NCBI GenBank assembly: GCA_037179515.1
Contig: JAXCGZ010015125.1
Span: 155,001-219,000, forward strand
Direction: 5' to 3'
DNA from: Halocaridina rubra
Lineage: Eukaryota > Arthropoda > Malacostraca > Decapoda > Atyidae
DNA: 64,000 nt
The notes beneath the pieces are model-generated. The model worked only from the letters and a program-made list of their open reading frames with translations, was not told where the DNA came from and ran no database searches. Numbering within the stretch: the first letter of the stretch is position 1; the number at the start of each line of letters is the position of its first letter. Made by a program: the position numbers and the translations under genes. This document shows positions 12,591-26,054 of this stretch, piece after piece.

Positions 12591-15500
12591 CAGTAATCCC
12601 CCCCTTATCACAGTAGTTCGGTTCTGGGACCCGGCGCGATACAGGAAAACCGCGAAGTAGGATCAACCTATATTTACATAGATATTTTAATTTATTTTTA
12701 CGCTTACACTGTATAAACCCTCCCTGTACTGTTAACAAACCACCCTTTACTTCATAAATAACCGCATGCAACGTAAATTTATATGAAAGTGATAGATAAA
12801 ACTACGGTGAATGAAGTGGTAATTACATGACATACTCATGTACATAGTTATTTTACAATTATTTTTACGTTTACGTACTGTATAAACTCTCCCTGCACTG
12901 TTAAAAAAACACCCTTTACATTATAAATAACAGCAAGCAACGTAAATTTTTATGAAAGTGATAGATAAAATTATGGTGAATGAAGTGGTAATTACATGAC
13001 ATACTCATGTACATGGGTATTTTACAATTATTATAAATAACAGCTTGCAACGTAAATTTATATGTACGTGATAGGTAACTTACCGTGAATGAGGTGATGA
13101 TCATCTTTTTTGACCCCGGAGGAAATTATTTCGCAGCCAATAAAAGCTTTACGGCTGCGTTTTGGGGGAGAAGAACATGGTAATGGAGAGTTGCTGTCGC
13201 TGTTTCTTCATTTGTTAGAAGATGGTACTGTAAGGAATCATAGCATCGTCGAGAAAATTACAGAAGGTCACCGAATGAACCATATTATCGTCATAATCCT
13301 GCGAGAGTTGTTGAAGTGCTTTAAAATGTTCATACATGGCTGCCAAACGTTCGAGTGTAAGGCCAGGTTCTTCAATTTCTTTGTGCGTTTCCGCAAGTTC
13401 TTCCTCTTCTTCACTCGCTGATTTCGTCATATCTTCCAAGTCTTCATCACTCAAAGGCTGCGAGTGGCAGTCAATCAGTTCATTCACATCTTCGGGAGTC
13501 ATATCTTTAAAACCTTCTCCTCCTAGCAATGCAGCCAACTTCACAGCTTTCGCAACTGCCGCCTTCTGCACTTTGTCAGGAGCAAATCTCTTGTAGTCGT
13601 AGATGACTTCGGGCCACAGTTTCTTCCAGCTGGCATTGATTGTGCCGACTTCATCTCTTTGATTGCTTTCTGAATATTTTGTAGGCATGTGGCAATAGTG
13701 TAGTTATGCCAGTATGTCTTCACTGAGAAGTCTTTGTCCGAATCCATGGCTTCAACAAGGTTTGCCAGGGCATTTCGTGTGTAGAGGGCCTTGAACACAC
13801 GAATAACGCCTTGATCCATAGGCTGAATCAGTGATGTTGTATTCGGTGGCAGGAACTCAACTTGAACACCGTCATATTGGAGATTGGTTGCGTGGCCACC
13901 AGCATTATCCATCAAAAGAAGGACTTTAAATTCAAGGCCTTTTTCTGCAAGATAAAGTTTTACCTGAGGGATAAAGCATTGGTGAAACCAGTCCGATGAG
14001 AGGCTTTTTGTGATCCATGCCTTAGGGTTATGCATCCAATACACTGGCAGCAGATTCTTATTCTTGTTCTTCAAAGCCCTAGGGTTCTTTGACTTGTAGA
14101 TAAGCCCGGGCTTTAACATGAAGCCCGCAGCATTCCCGCACATGATGAGGGTAATGCGATCTTTGTGCGCTTTAAATCCTGGGGCTTTAGCTTCGTCCTT
14201 GAAGAGAAAAGTGCGAGATGGCATTCTCTTCCAAAATAAGCCAGTCTCATCCATGTTGAAAACTTACTTAGGAACATATTCCCCTTCGGCGATAATTTTC
14301 TTGAAGTTGTTCGTGACGTAATTTTTTGCGGCAGCTGTATCTGCAGAGGCAGCTTCGCCATGCACTGAAATGCTTTTTAGGCCATAGCGTTTTTGAAATT
14401 TGAAGAACCATCCCTTGCTAGCAACGAACTGTTGTATCCTCGATGGAGAATCGCTGGAGGGTCCTGGCTGTGGGTCGTCGATATCTTCTTCTCTCTCCTC
14501 CTCTCCACGGTCGCCACTGTCGTCATTGGGTTCATTTGCAGCGAATGCCTCTTACAGCTTCTTCGCCTTTGTTTATATGATATTGCTGTCTAAGCTGATG
14601 TTTTTATTTCTGCAATCAGCAATCCACAGGGCCAAAGCAGCTTCCATCCGCACTACTGCCTTATTGCAGGATGTCACAACCCTCTTTGCTGATTTATCAA
14701 AATAATGCTCGCTGTTTTCCTGATCTTGGCCTCGTCCTTTTTGATGTAGCGAACAGTAGATTCATTGAGGCCATAATAGCGGCCAACATCCACAAACCTT
14801 TTTCTTTCTTTCAACATATCTAAGAGTTTCACTTTATCTACAATGGTTAACATTTTCCTTTGCCACTTAGGCTGACTACTAGAAGCCTTAAAAGGTGAAG
14901 GACGTTTGGGAGGCATTGCAAAGGTTAAATTATGCGTGAAAACACAGTCACAAGCAAAACGTATTAATAAGCACAACGAGAACGGCACACACGTGAGTTA
15001 GACTGAGCGAGAGAGGCGGCACATTGGAAATTGGAGGGAAAAGCAAACTGCAATGAAAAAGCCAATCATACCCCATGATACAGAACATATTGAAAAATAA
15101 TTCTGTGATTCGTCGTCTCCCGACCTTTCAGCCAATAGCATTCCATGAACTATCTCACGTAGGTGAGAGCCTTTTCGTTTTCCGAAACGCTGATAGCGGT
15201 ATCGCATTTTACGTGGTGCAATACTGTTAGTACTTTATGTTTTTTTATTATTTTTTACTGTTTTATTATTCTTAGGCTAGGAAATACTTGTTTTATCAAT
15301 AAAATAATGAAAATTTTAATATTCACTAGGTCACGTAGGTGAGAACCTTTGCATTTTCCGAAACGTGATACCGGTATTATATTTTTCATAGTTCAATACT
15401 GTTAGTACTGTATTTATGTTTTTTTAAATTTTTACTGTTTTATTATTCTTAGGCTAGGAAATACTTGTTTTATCAATAAAATAATGAAAATTTTAATATT

Positions 15501-16026
15501 CATTAGGTCACGTAGGTGAGAGCCTTTGCATTTTCCGAAACACTGATACCAGTATCGTATTTTACGTGGTGCAATACTGTTAGTATTTATGTGTTTTACT
15601 ATTTTTTACTGTTTTATAATTATTAAGCTAAGAAATACGTTTTTGTTTATCAATAAAATCACGAAACTACGGGAAATATAAATATGTATGCTACCTCACG
15701 TAGCTGCAACCCCAATGCATTGTACGCTATCGGACACTATTTCGCATGATGCAATTACTGTGAGTTATACTGTACGTACGTATATCTAAATTTTTACTAT
15801 TTTTTATTGTTTTATTATTCGTAGGCTGGGAAATAATTTTTGTGTATCAATTAAATAATGAAATTTTTTTTTTCAATAAAAAAATTAAAATACTGAAAAT
15901 TTTTATTTTTTCAATATTTTAATATTTTTTCGTATACCCAAAAAATAAAATAATAATTTTCCCAATAAAAAACCGCAATACAGTGAAAACGTGAACCAAG
16001 AAACACGATACAGCGGGGGATCACTG
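12591..16026 (-). mobile_element. Tigger-1: pogo/Tigger DNA transposon, 3.4 kb, inactive
   Basis: Termini are CAGTAATCCCC on the left and ...GGGGGATCACTG on the right, with subterminal 'GCGATACAGGAAAACCGCG' and its counterpart. Left flank TA fits TA target duplication; right flank is TG. Transposase is on the minus strand (13149-14916). Tandem blocks lie at both ends: about 2.5 units of a ~160-bp repeat at 12690-13100, and about four units of a ~176-bp repeat at 15110-15880. The transposase 5' end faces that of Tigger-2, only 8 bp away ('tgcatata'). Confidence 0.9.
13149..14916 (-). pseudogene. Tigger-1 transposase, frameshifted and stop-bearing
   Basis: About 590 codons when aligned to Tigger-2. 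N-terminal 'MPPKRPS' start, psq/CENPB-N helix-turn-helix ('LTIVDKVKLLDML', 'YGLNESTVRYIKKDE'), CENPB HTH ('ALALWIADCR'), and a DDE/D catalytic core with 'MDETGLFWKRMPSRTF' (first Asp), 'LLLMDNAGGHAT' (second Asp) and 'LIQPMDQGVIR' (third Asp), all three kept. The acidic tail ends '...ITMFFSP'. Lesions: a 1-bp deletion near 14700, a Gln-to-stop TAA near 14263, a 1-bp deletion near 13645 ('gtcggcacaat' against 'gtcggccacaat' in Tigger-2) and a Gln-to-stop at 13215. Nuclear cut-and-paste transposase by family; dead in this copy. Confidence 0.88.
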
Positions 16027-16159
16027 TGCATATACAGTGTTACCCAACTGTATCGCGCTTCTTGGTTCGCGGTCTCACTCTATCGCGTTTTTTTTTTTTT
16101 GGATAAATTATTTTATTTTATGGGTATACGCAAAAATATTAAAATATTGAAAATTTTTG

Positions 16160-16930
16160 TTTTTCAGTATTAATTTTTTATTGAAATTTTTTTTTTCATT
16201 ATTTAATTGATAAAATAAAATTATTTCCCAGCCTACGAATAATAAAACAGTAAAAAAATAGTAAAAAAACATAAATTTAGATATACGTACGTACAGTATA
16301 ACTCACAGTACAGGGTATTGCATCATGCAAAACAGTGTCCGATAGCGTACAATGTATTGGGGTCACAGCTACGTGAGCTAGCATATATATTTATATTTCC
16401 AGTAGTTTTATGATTTTATTGATTAAAAAACGTATTTCTTAGCCTAAGAATAATAAAACAGCTAAAAATAGTAAACAGTATTGCACCACGTAAAATACGA
16501 TACCGGTATCAGTGTTTCGGAAAACGCAAAGGCTTTCACCTACTTGACCTAGTGAATATTAAAATTTTCATAATTTTATTGATAAAACAAGTATTTCCTA
16601 GCCTAAGAATAATAAAACAGTAAAAAATAACAAAACAAAAAAATATAAAGTACTAAAAGTACTTTTACCATGTAAAATATGATACCGCTATCAACGTTTG
16701 GAAAACGAAAAGGCTCTCACCCACGTGACCTAGTGAATATTAAAATTTTCATTATTTTATTGATAAAACAAGTATTTCCTAGCCTAAGAATAATGAAACA
16801 GTAAAAAATAATAAAAAACATAAAGTACTAACAGTATTTCACCATGTAAAATATGATACCGCTATCAACGTTTCGGAAATGACAAGGCCCTCACCTACGT
16901 GAGATAGTTCATGGAATGCTATTGGCTGAA
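16160..16930 (+). repeat. Tigger-2 5' subterminal repeats, ~176 bp period
   Basis: Successive units each contain an A+T block with 'cctaagaataataaaacag', a 'gtattgcaccatgtaaaat'-like block, a 'gataccggtatc' or related palindrome, 'cgtttcggaaaacgcaaagg' and 'tcacctacgtgac'. Units start near 16210, 16440, 16590 and 16770. The same array, inverted, occurs in Tigger-1 (15110-15880), and shorter forms in Tigger-3 (25250-25800) and Tigger-4 (26160-26560). Confidence 0.8.
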
Positions 16931-17140
16931 AGGTCAGGAGACAACGAATCACAGAATTGTTTTTCAATATTTTCTGTATCATGGGGTCTGATTGGCTTTT
17001 TCATTGCAGTTTGCTTTTCCCTCCAATTTCCAATGTGCCGCCTCACTCGCTCAGTCTAACTCTCGTGTGCGCCGTTCTCGTTGTGCTTACTAATACGTTT
17101 TGCTTGTGATCTTTTTTACTCGCATATTAAAACCTTTGCA

Positions 17141-18916
17141 ATGCCTCCCAAGCATCCTTCATCTTCTAAGGCTTCTTGTAGTGAGCCTAAGCGGCAAAGG
17201 AAAATTTTAACCATTGTAGATAAAGTGAAACTCTTAGATATGTTGAAAGAAGGAAAAAAGTTTGTGGATGTCGGCCGCTATTTTGGCCTCAATGAATCTA
17301 CTGTGTGTTACATAAAAAAGGACGAGGCAAAGATCAGGAAAACAGCGAACATTTCTATTAATAAATCGGCGAAGAGGCTCGTATCACCCCGCAATAAGGC
17401 AGTAGTGTGCATGGAAGCTGCTTTGGCCCTGTGGATTGCTGATTGCAGAAAAAAAAACATTAGCTTAGACACCAATATCATACAAACAAAGGCAAAGAAG
17501 CTGTACGAGACATTCGCTGCAAATGAACCTGATGACGACAGTGGCGACGGTGGAGAGGAGGGGAGAGAAGAAGATATCGACGACCCACAACCAGGACCCT
17601 CCAGCGATTCTCCATCGAGGATACAACCATTCGTTGCTAGCAGGGGATGGTTCTTCAGATTTCAAAAACGCTATGGCCTAAAGAGCATTTCAGTTTATGG
17701 CGAGGCTGCCTCTGCAGATACAGCTGCCGCAGAAAATTACGTCAAGAATGACTTCAAGAAAATTATCGCCGAAGGGGAATATATTCCTGAGCAAGTCTTC
17801 AACATGGCTGAGACTGGGTTATTTTGGAAGAGAATGCCATCTCGCACTTTTCTCTTCAAGGAAGAAACTAAAGCCCCGGGATTTAAAGCGCACAAAGATC
17901 GCGTTACCCTCATCATGTGCGGGAATGCTGCGGGCTTCATGTTAAAGCCTGGGCTTATCTACAAGTCAAAGAACCCTAGGGCTTTGAAGAACAAGAATAA
18001 GAATCTGCTGCCAGTGTATTGGATGCCTAACCCCAAGGCCTGGATCACGAAAAGCCTCACATTGGATTGGTTTTACCAATGCTTTATCCCTCAGGTAAAA
18101 CTTTATCTTATGGAAAAAGGCCTTGAATTTAAAGTCCTTCTTTTGATGGATAATGCTGGTGGCCACGCAACCAAGCTCCAATATGACGGTGTTCAAGTAG
18201 ACTTCCTGCCACCGAATATGACGTCACTGATTCAGCCTATGGATCAAGGCGTTATTCGTGCGTTCAAGGCCCTATACACATGAAATGCCCTGGCGAACCT
18301 AGTTGATTCCATGGATTCGGACAAAGACTTCTCATTGAAGACTTACTGGCGTAATTACACGATTGCCACATGCCTACAAAATATTCAGAAAGCAATCAAA
18401 GAGATGAAGTCGGCCACAATCAATGCCAGCTGGAAGAAATTGTTGCCCGAAATCATCCACAACTACGAGGGATTTGCTCCTGTCGAGGTGCAGAAGGCGG
18501 CAGTTGCGAAAGCTGTGAAGTTGGCTGCATTGCTAGGAGGAGAAGGATTTAAAGATATGACTCCCGAAGATGTGAATGAACTGATTGACTGCCACTCGCA
18601 GCCTTTGAGTGATGAAGACTTGGATGAAATGACGAAATCAGCGAGCGAAGAAGAGGAAGAACTTGAGGAATCGCACGAACCAACTGAAGAACCTGGCCTT
18701 ACACTCAAACGTTTGGCGGCCATGTATGAACATTACAAAGCACTCCAACAACTCTCGCAGGAACATGACGAAAATATGGTTCGTTCGGTGACCTTCTGTA
18801 ATTTTCTCGACGATGCCATGACTCCTTACCATGCCATGTTCCAACAAATGAAGAAACAACAACAGCAACTCCCCATTACCATGTTCTTCCCCCCCAAAAA
18901 AAAAAAGCAGCCGTAA
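17141..18916 (+). pseudogene. Tigger-2 transposase, open except one TGA; first catalytic Asp lost
   Basis: 591 codons from ATG 17141 to TAA 18914, with a single in-frame stop, TGA at 18281-18283, where Tigger-1 has CGA (Arg): a CpG-type C-to-T change. Domains: psq HTH (about residues 25-75, 'LTIVDKVKLLDMLKEGK', 'FGLNESTVCYIKKDE'), CENPB HTH (about 105-165, 'ALALWIADCRKKN'), DDE/D core (about 190-420) and an acidic C-terminal tail ending 'MFFPPKKKKQP'. The first catalytic block reads NMAETGLFW, while Tigger-1 reads NMDETGLFW, so the metal-binding Asp is Ala here. The second (LLMDNAGGH) and third (PMDQGVI) are kept. It could bind DNA but should not cut it. Confidence 0.9.
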
Positions 18917-18959
18917 AGCTTTTATTGGCTGTGAAATAATTTCCTCCGGGGTCGAGAAT

Positions 18960-19930
18960 GATGATCATCACCTCATTCACGGTAAGTTTACCTATCATGT
19001 ACAAATGTATGTCAAGTCATTATCACCTCATTCACCGTAATTTTATCTAACACTTTCATAAAAATTTACGTTGCTTGCTGTTATTTCTAATGTAAATAGT
19101 GTTTTTTTAACAGTGCAGGGAGGGTTTATACAGTACGTAAACGAAAAAATTATTGTAAATGAGTATGTATGTCACGTCATTATCACCTCATTCACCGTAA
19201 TTTTATCTATCACTTTCATAAAAATTTACGTTGCTTGCTGTTATTTATAATATAAAGGGTGTTTTTTTACAGTGCAGGAAGGGTTTATACAGTACGTAAA
19301 CGAAAAAATAATTGTAAATGAGTATGTATGTCACGTCATCATCACATTCACGGTAAGTTTTCCTATCACTTTCATAAAAATTTACGTTGCTTGCTGTTAT
19401 CTATAATGTTAAGGGTGTTTTTTTAAGAGTGCAGGGAGGGTTTATGCAGTACGTAAACGAAAAAATAATTGTAAAATAGTATGTATGTCACGTCATTATC
19501 ACCTCATTCACCATAATTTTATCTAGCACTTTCATAAAAATTTACGTTGCTTGCTGTTATTTATAATGTAAAGGGTGTTTTTTTAACAGTGCAGGGAGGG
19601 TTTATACAGTACGTAAACGAAAAAATAATTGTAAATGAGTATGTATGTCACGTCATTATCACCTCATTCACCGTAATTTTATCTATCACTTTCATAAAAA
19701 TTGACGTTGCTTGCTGTTATCTATAATTTTAAGGGTGTTTTTTTTTTAACAGTGCAGGGAGGGTTTATACAGTACGTAAATGAAAAAATAATTGTAAATG
19801 ATATGTATGTCACGTCATTATCACCTCATTCACCGTAATTTTATCTATCACTTTCATAAAAATTTACGTTGCTTGCTGTTGTTTATAATGTAAAGGGTGT
19901 TTTTTTAACAGTGCAGGGAGGGTTTATACA
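18960..19930 (+). repeat. Tigger-2 3' subterminal tandem array, ~160 bp x ~6
   Basis: Unit: 'cacctcattcaccgtaatt', 'ctatcactttcataaaaatt', 'tacgttgcttgctgttat', 'gggtgtttttttaacagtg', 'cagggagggtttatacagta', 'cgtaaacgaaaaaataattg', 'gagtatgtatgtcacgtcat'. Units start near 18969, 19026 (after a partial unit), 19187, 19343, 19501, 19661 and 19824. Shorter versions occur at the transposase-3' end of the other three Tigger copies. Confidence 0.88.
19916..19930. repeat. RTE target-site duplication, left copy (15 bp)
   Basis: 'gggagggtttataca' at 19916-19930 recurs exactly at 23025-23039 on the other side of the RTE element, inside the Tigger-2 tandem array. Confidence 0.9.
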
Positions 19931-22900
19931 ACCCAGCCTCTGGGTTGCTAGAAATAGCAGCCCAGTGCCGGTCCCAAGCCCGGAAAAATGGGGAGGGTTG
20001 GCGTCAGGAAGGGCATCCGGCTGTAAAACCCTTTTGCCAAAACCCATGGATAGCAGTCGAGAGAATACCGAAGATGGCCAGGGCGTACCCCGCTCACGCG
20101 ACGCACAGAGGAGCCCGACCTCTGTTGAAACTGGACGAGGGTTACCGCATCAATATGGACGGGTGTGGCTAAAGAAGCGAGTCCATACCCTGAGGATTGC
20201 TACTCTTAACATCGGTAGCATGACCGGTAGAGGAAGAGAAGTTGTGGATTTGATGGAGAGAAGGAAGATTAACATACTGTGTGTACAAGAGATAAGATGG
20301 AAAAGAAATAAAGCTCGAGATTTGGGTGGAGGCTACAAGTTGATATACAGTGGAGCGGATGAGAGAGGAAGAAATGGAGTGGGTGTGGTGCTAGACCCCC
20401 AAACCAAGGAGGAGCTGGTGGAGGTGGTGAGGAAGAGCAGCAGGATTTTGAGGATCAAGTTGGTATATGGTCAGGAAGCAATAAACATGATCAGCACATA
20501 TGCCCCCCCAAGTTGGGTGCGATGACGCAGAGAAGGAAACGTTCTGGCAAGAAATGGACGAAGTACAGAGGGAGGTCCCGCCGGGGGAGAGGTGTGTCGT
20601 GGGCGGCGACTTAAACGGGCATATAGGACATGACAACGATGGAGTGAGACGAGTTCATGGAGGCAAAGGTACTGGAGTGAAAAACCAGGAGGGGGAGAGC
20701 GTGCTGGATTTTGCCATAGCATTTGACATGGCGATCCTGAACACGTTCTTCATGAAAAACAGCTACCGGACATACAGGAGTGGTCCCAGAGAGAGTCAAA
20801 TCGACTTTCTCCTGTATCGAAGAGAAAACATCCGAGAAGTGGAAGACTGTAAAGTACTACAATAAGAGAGTGTGGGAGCGCAGCACAGCCCAGTTGTGGC
20901 GAAGCTGGTTGTAAGGACGCGAAGGACCGGAGTCGAGAGGGGAGAACCTAGGATCAAGTGGTGGAAACTCAAGGATGAGGTGGTGCGGCAGGAGTTCAAG
21001 AGGAAAGCACTACAAAGGATAGAAGAGGCAGAGGAGGTGGATCAGTGGTGGAAAAGGAACAGTGAAGTGATCAGGAGTACGGCAGAGGAAGTCCTCGGAA
21101 AGTCATCTGGAAAGAAGCCGAGAAACGGAAAAGAGTCTTGGTGGTGGTCCTCAAATTGCAAAGAGAAGATAGAAAAGAAGAAAGAGATGAAGAAAGCTTA
21201 CGACAAGGAAAGAACAGAGGAGCGTAAAGCTATGTTGAAAGATGCAAATAAGGAGGCGAAGAGGGCTGTAGCACAGGCGCATGCAGCAGCACTGCAGGAT
21301 ATGTTTGAGAACCTTGAAACAAAGGAGGGACAGAAGAGAAGCTATAAGTTAGCAAAAGAAAGGAACAGATCGACAAAGGACCTAACATCAATAAAGCAAA
21401 TCAAGGATAAGAACAGAAGAGTGCTTACTGACCCCGACATGATTAAAATGCGGTGGAGGGACTACTACGAAGAACTTCTAAATCAGGAAAATCCAAGAAT
21501 ACAAAGAGGTGAAGGAGTGGGAATGGAGGGAGAGGTAGACCCTGTGAGTGAGGCGGAAGTCAGAGAAGCGTTGAAGATGAAAAATGGAAAGTCAGTAGGG
21601 CCAGACCAGATTCCTGCAGAGGTATGGAAGAGTTTGGGCGAAGAAGGGATACGGGTGCTGACAAAGTTCCTGAACATGGTGATGAAGGAAGAGACTATCC
21701 CGAACGAGTGGAGAGATAGTATAATGGTACCGATTTTCAAAGAAAAGGGAGACATCCAGAGTTGCAACAACTATAGAGGAATTAAACTAACATCTCACAC
21801 TATGAAACTGCTGGAAAGAGTGTTGAATAAAAGGCTGAGGGAGGAGACAGAAGTTTGTAGTGAGCAGTTTGGTTTTATGAAAGGTCGAGGAACAATGGAT
21901 GCAGTATTCGCAATGAGGCAGACAATGGAAAAGTATAGAGATAAGCAAAGAGGGCTGTACATGGCGTTTATTGACCTGGAAAAAGCTTATGATCGGGTCC
22001 CGAGAAGCGAGGTGTGGAGGAGTATGAGGTCTAAGGGAGTGAAGGAGAAGTATGTCAAGATAGTTCAGGACATATACAGGGTAGCCACAACAAGAGTAAG
22101 AAGTACAGTTGGCACTACAGAGCCTTTTCAGGTGAAAGTTGGACTCCATCAGGGATCAGCTCTTAGCCCCTATCTATTTAACCTTCTCATGGATGTGATG
22201 GTGGAGGAAGTGACAAAGGAGGCACCATGGAGCATGCTCTTTGCAGACGATATTGTTTTGGTCTCCAAGAGCCGTGAAGAATTGCAAGAGAGATTGGAGC
22301 TATGGAGGGGTTTGCTGGAGGATTACGGACTGAAGGTGAGCAGACAGAAAACGGAGTACCTGGAGTGCAATGTGACACAAGGAGGCGACCTGTTCATGCA
22401 AGACCACAAGCTCCCAAAGGCGGACGCCTTCAAATACCTCAGCTCCTACGTAACGAAGGATGGAGACCTAGAGAGATAGATTGATCATAGGATCCAGGTA
22501 GCGTGGAACAGCTGGAAGAGAACATCAGGGGTGCTATGTGACAAGAAAATCAGTGCTAGAGTGAAAGGAAAAGTGTACAAGTCAGTTGTGAGACCAGCGT
22601 TGCTGTACGGAGCGGAGACGTGGCCGGTGAAAAAGGTTCAAGAAAGGAAGATAGATGTCGCAGAAATGAGAATGCTGAGGTGGATGTGTGGGGTGACGAG
22701 GGAGGACAGGATACGAAATGACCGGATCAGAGGTACAGTGAATGTGGTGGAGGCGTCGGCGAAAGCGCAGGAGAGGAGATTACAGTGGTTCGGTCATGTG
22801 AAGAGGAGAGAAGAAGACTACGTGGGTGTGAGAGTGATGGAGATGGACGTGGAGGGCAGACGTAGACGAGGAAGACCTAAACTACGGTGGAAGGACCGAC

Positions 22901-23024
22901 TGAAGGAGGATCTCAGAGAGAGACAGCTGGGGGAGGAGCAAGTGATGGACCAGAACCAGTGGAGACGACTAGTGAAGAGATGCGACCCCATATGAAAATG
23001 GGAACGCAAATAGAGGAAGAAGAA
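19931..23024 (+). mobile_element. RTE-clade (BovB-like) LINE inserted in Tigger-2
   Basis: Starts with a 5' region containing 'cagtgccggtcccaagccc' and 'gtcaggaagggcatccggc', a block I recognise from 5' ends of RTE-type elements in aquatic animals. It carries one ORF with endonuclease and RT, and ends in a short GAA/AAG-rich tail ('gaggaagaagaag'). The exact 15-bp target-site duplication proves a recent, probably full-length insertion. Confidence 0.92.
20165..22995 (+). pseudogene. RTE ORF: endonuclease + reverse transcriptase, lightly damaged
   Basis: Endonuclease: 'LRIATLNIGSMTGRGRE', 'ILCVQEIRWK', 'NGVGVVLD', 'VGGDLNGHIG', 'QIDFLLYRR'. RT: 'GPDQIPAEVWK', 'CNNYRGIKLTSHTMKLLE', 'QFGFMKGRGTMDAVF', 'FIDLEKAYDRVPR' (motif A), 'GLHQGSALSPYLFNLLMD' (motif B), 'LFADDIVLVSKS' (motif C). 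C-terminal domain: 'LLYGAETWPVKK', 'MRMLRWMCGVTREDRIRND'. Lesions: one extra C in a C7 run at 20512-20518 (+1 shift), TAA at 20863 and TAG at 22477 (Glu codon expected). Otherwise open over about 940 codons. Genes of this type are often mis-annotated as 'craniofacial development protein 2-like'. Confidence 0.9.
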
Positions 23025-23039
23025 GGGAGGGTTTATACA
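23025..23039. repeat. RTE target-site duplication, right copy (15 bp)
   Basis: Exact match to 19916-19930. The Tigger-2 array resumes directly after it ('...cagtgcaaacgtaaaaat'). Confidence 0.9.
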
Positions 23040-23155
23040 GTGCAAACGTAAAAATATATTAAAATATCTATGTACATATAGGCGGATCCTCCTTCGCGGA
23101 TTTCCTGGTTCGCGGTGGGTCCCGGAACCGAACTACCACGATAAGTGAGGCAACA

Positions 23156-26052
<2,897 letters not shown>

Positions 26053-26054
26053 CA

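Noticed and set aside
14393..14705. Plus-strand open frames within Tigger-1 (and mirror frames in the other copies)
   Set aside because: Antisense shadows of the transposase; they recur only because the elements are homologous.
18284..18916. Separate gene downstream of the Tigger-2 TGA
   Set aside because: Same frame and continuous homology with Tigger-1 and -4; it is the second part of one transposase.
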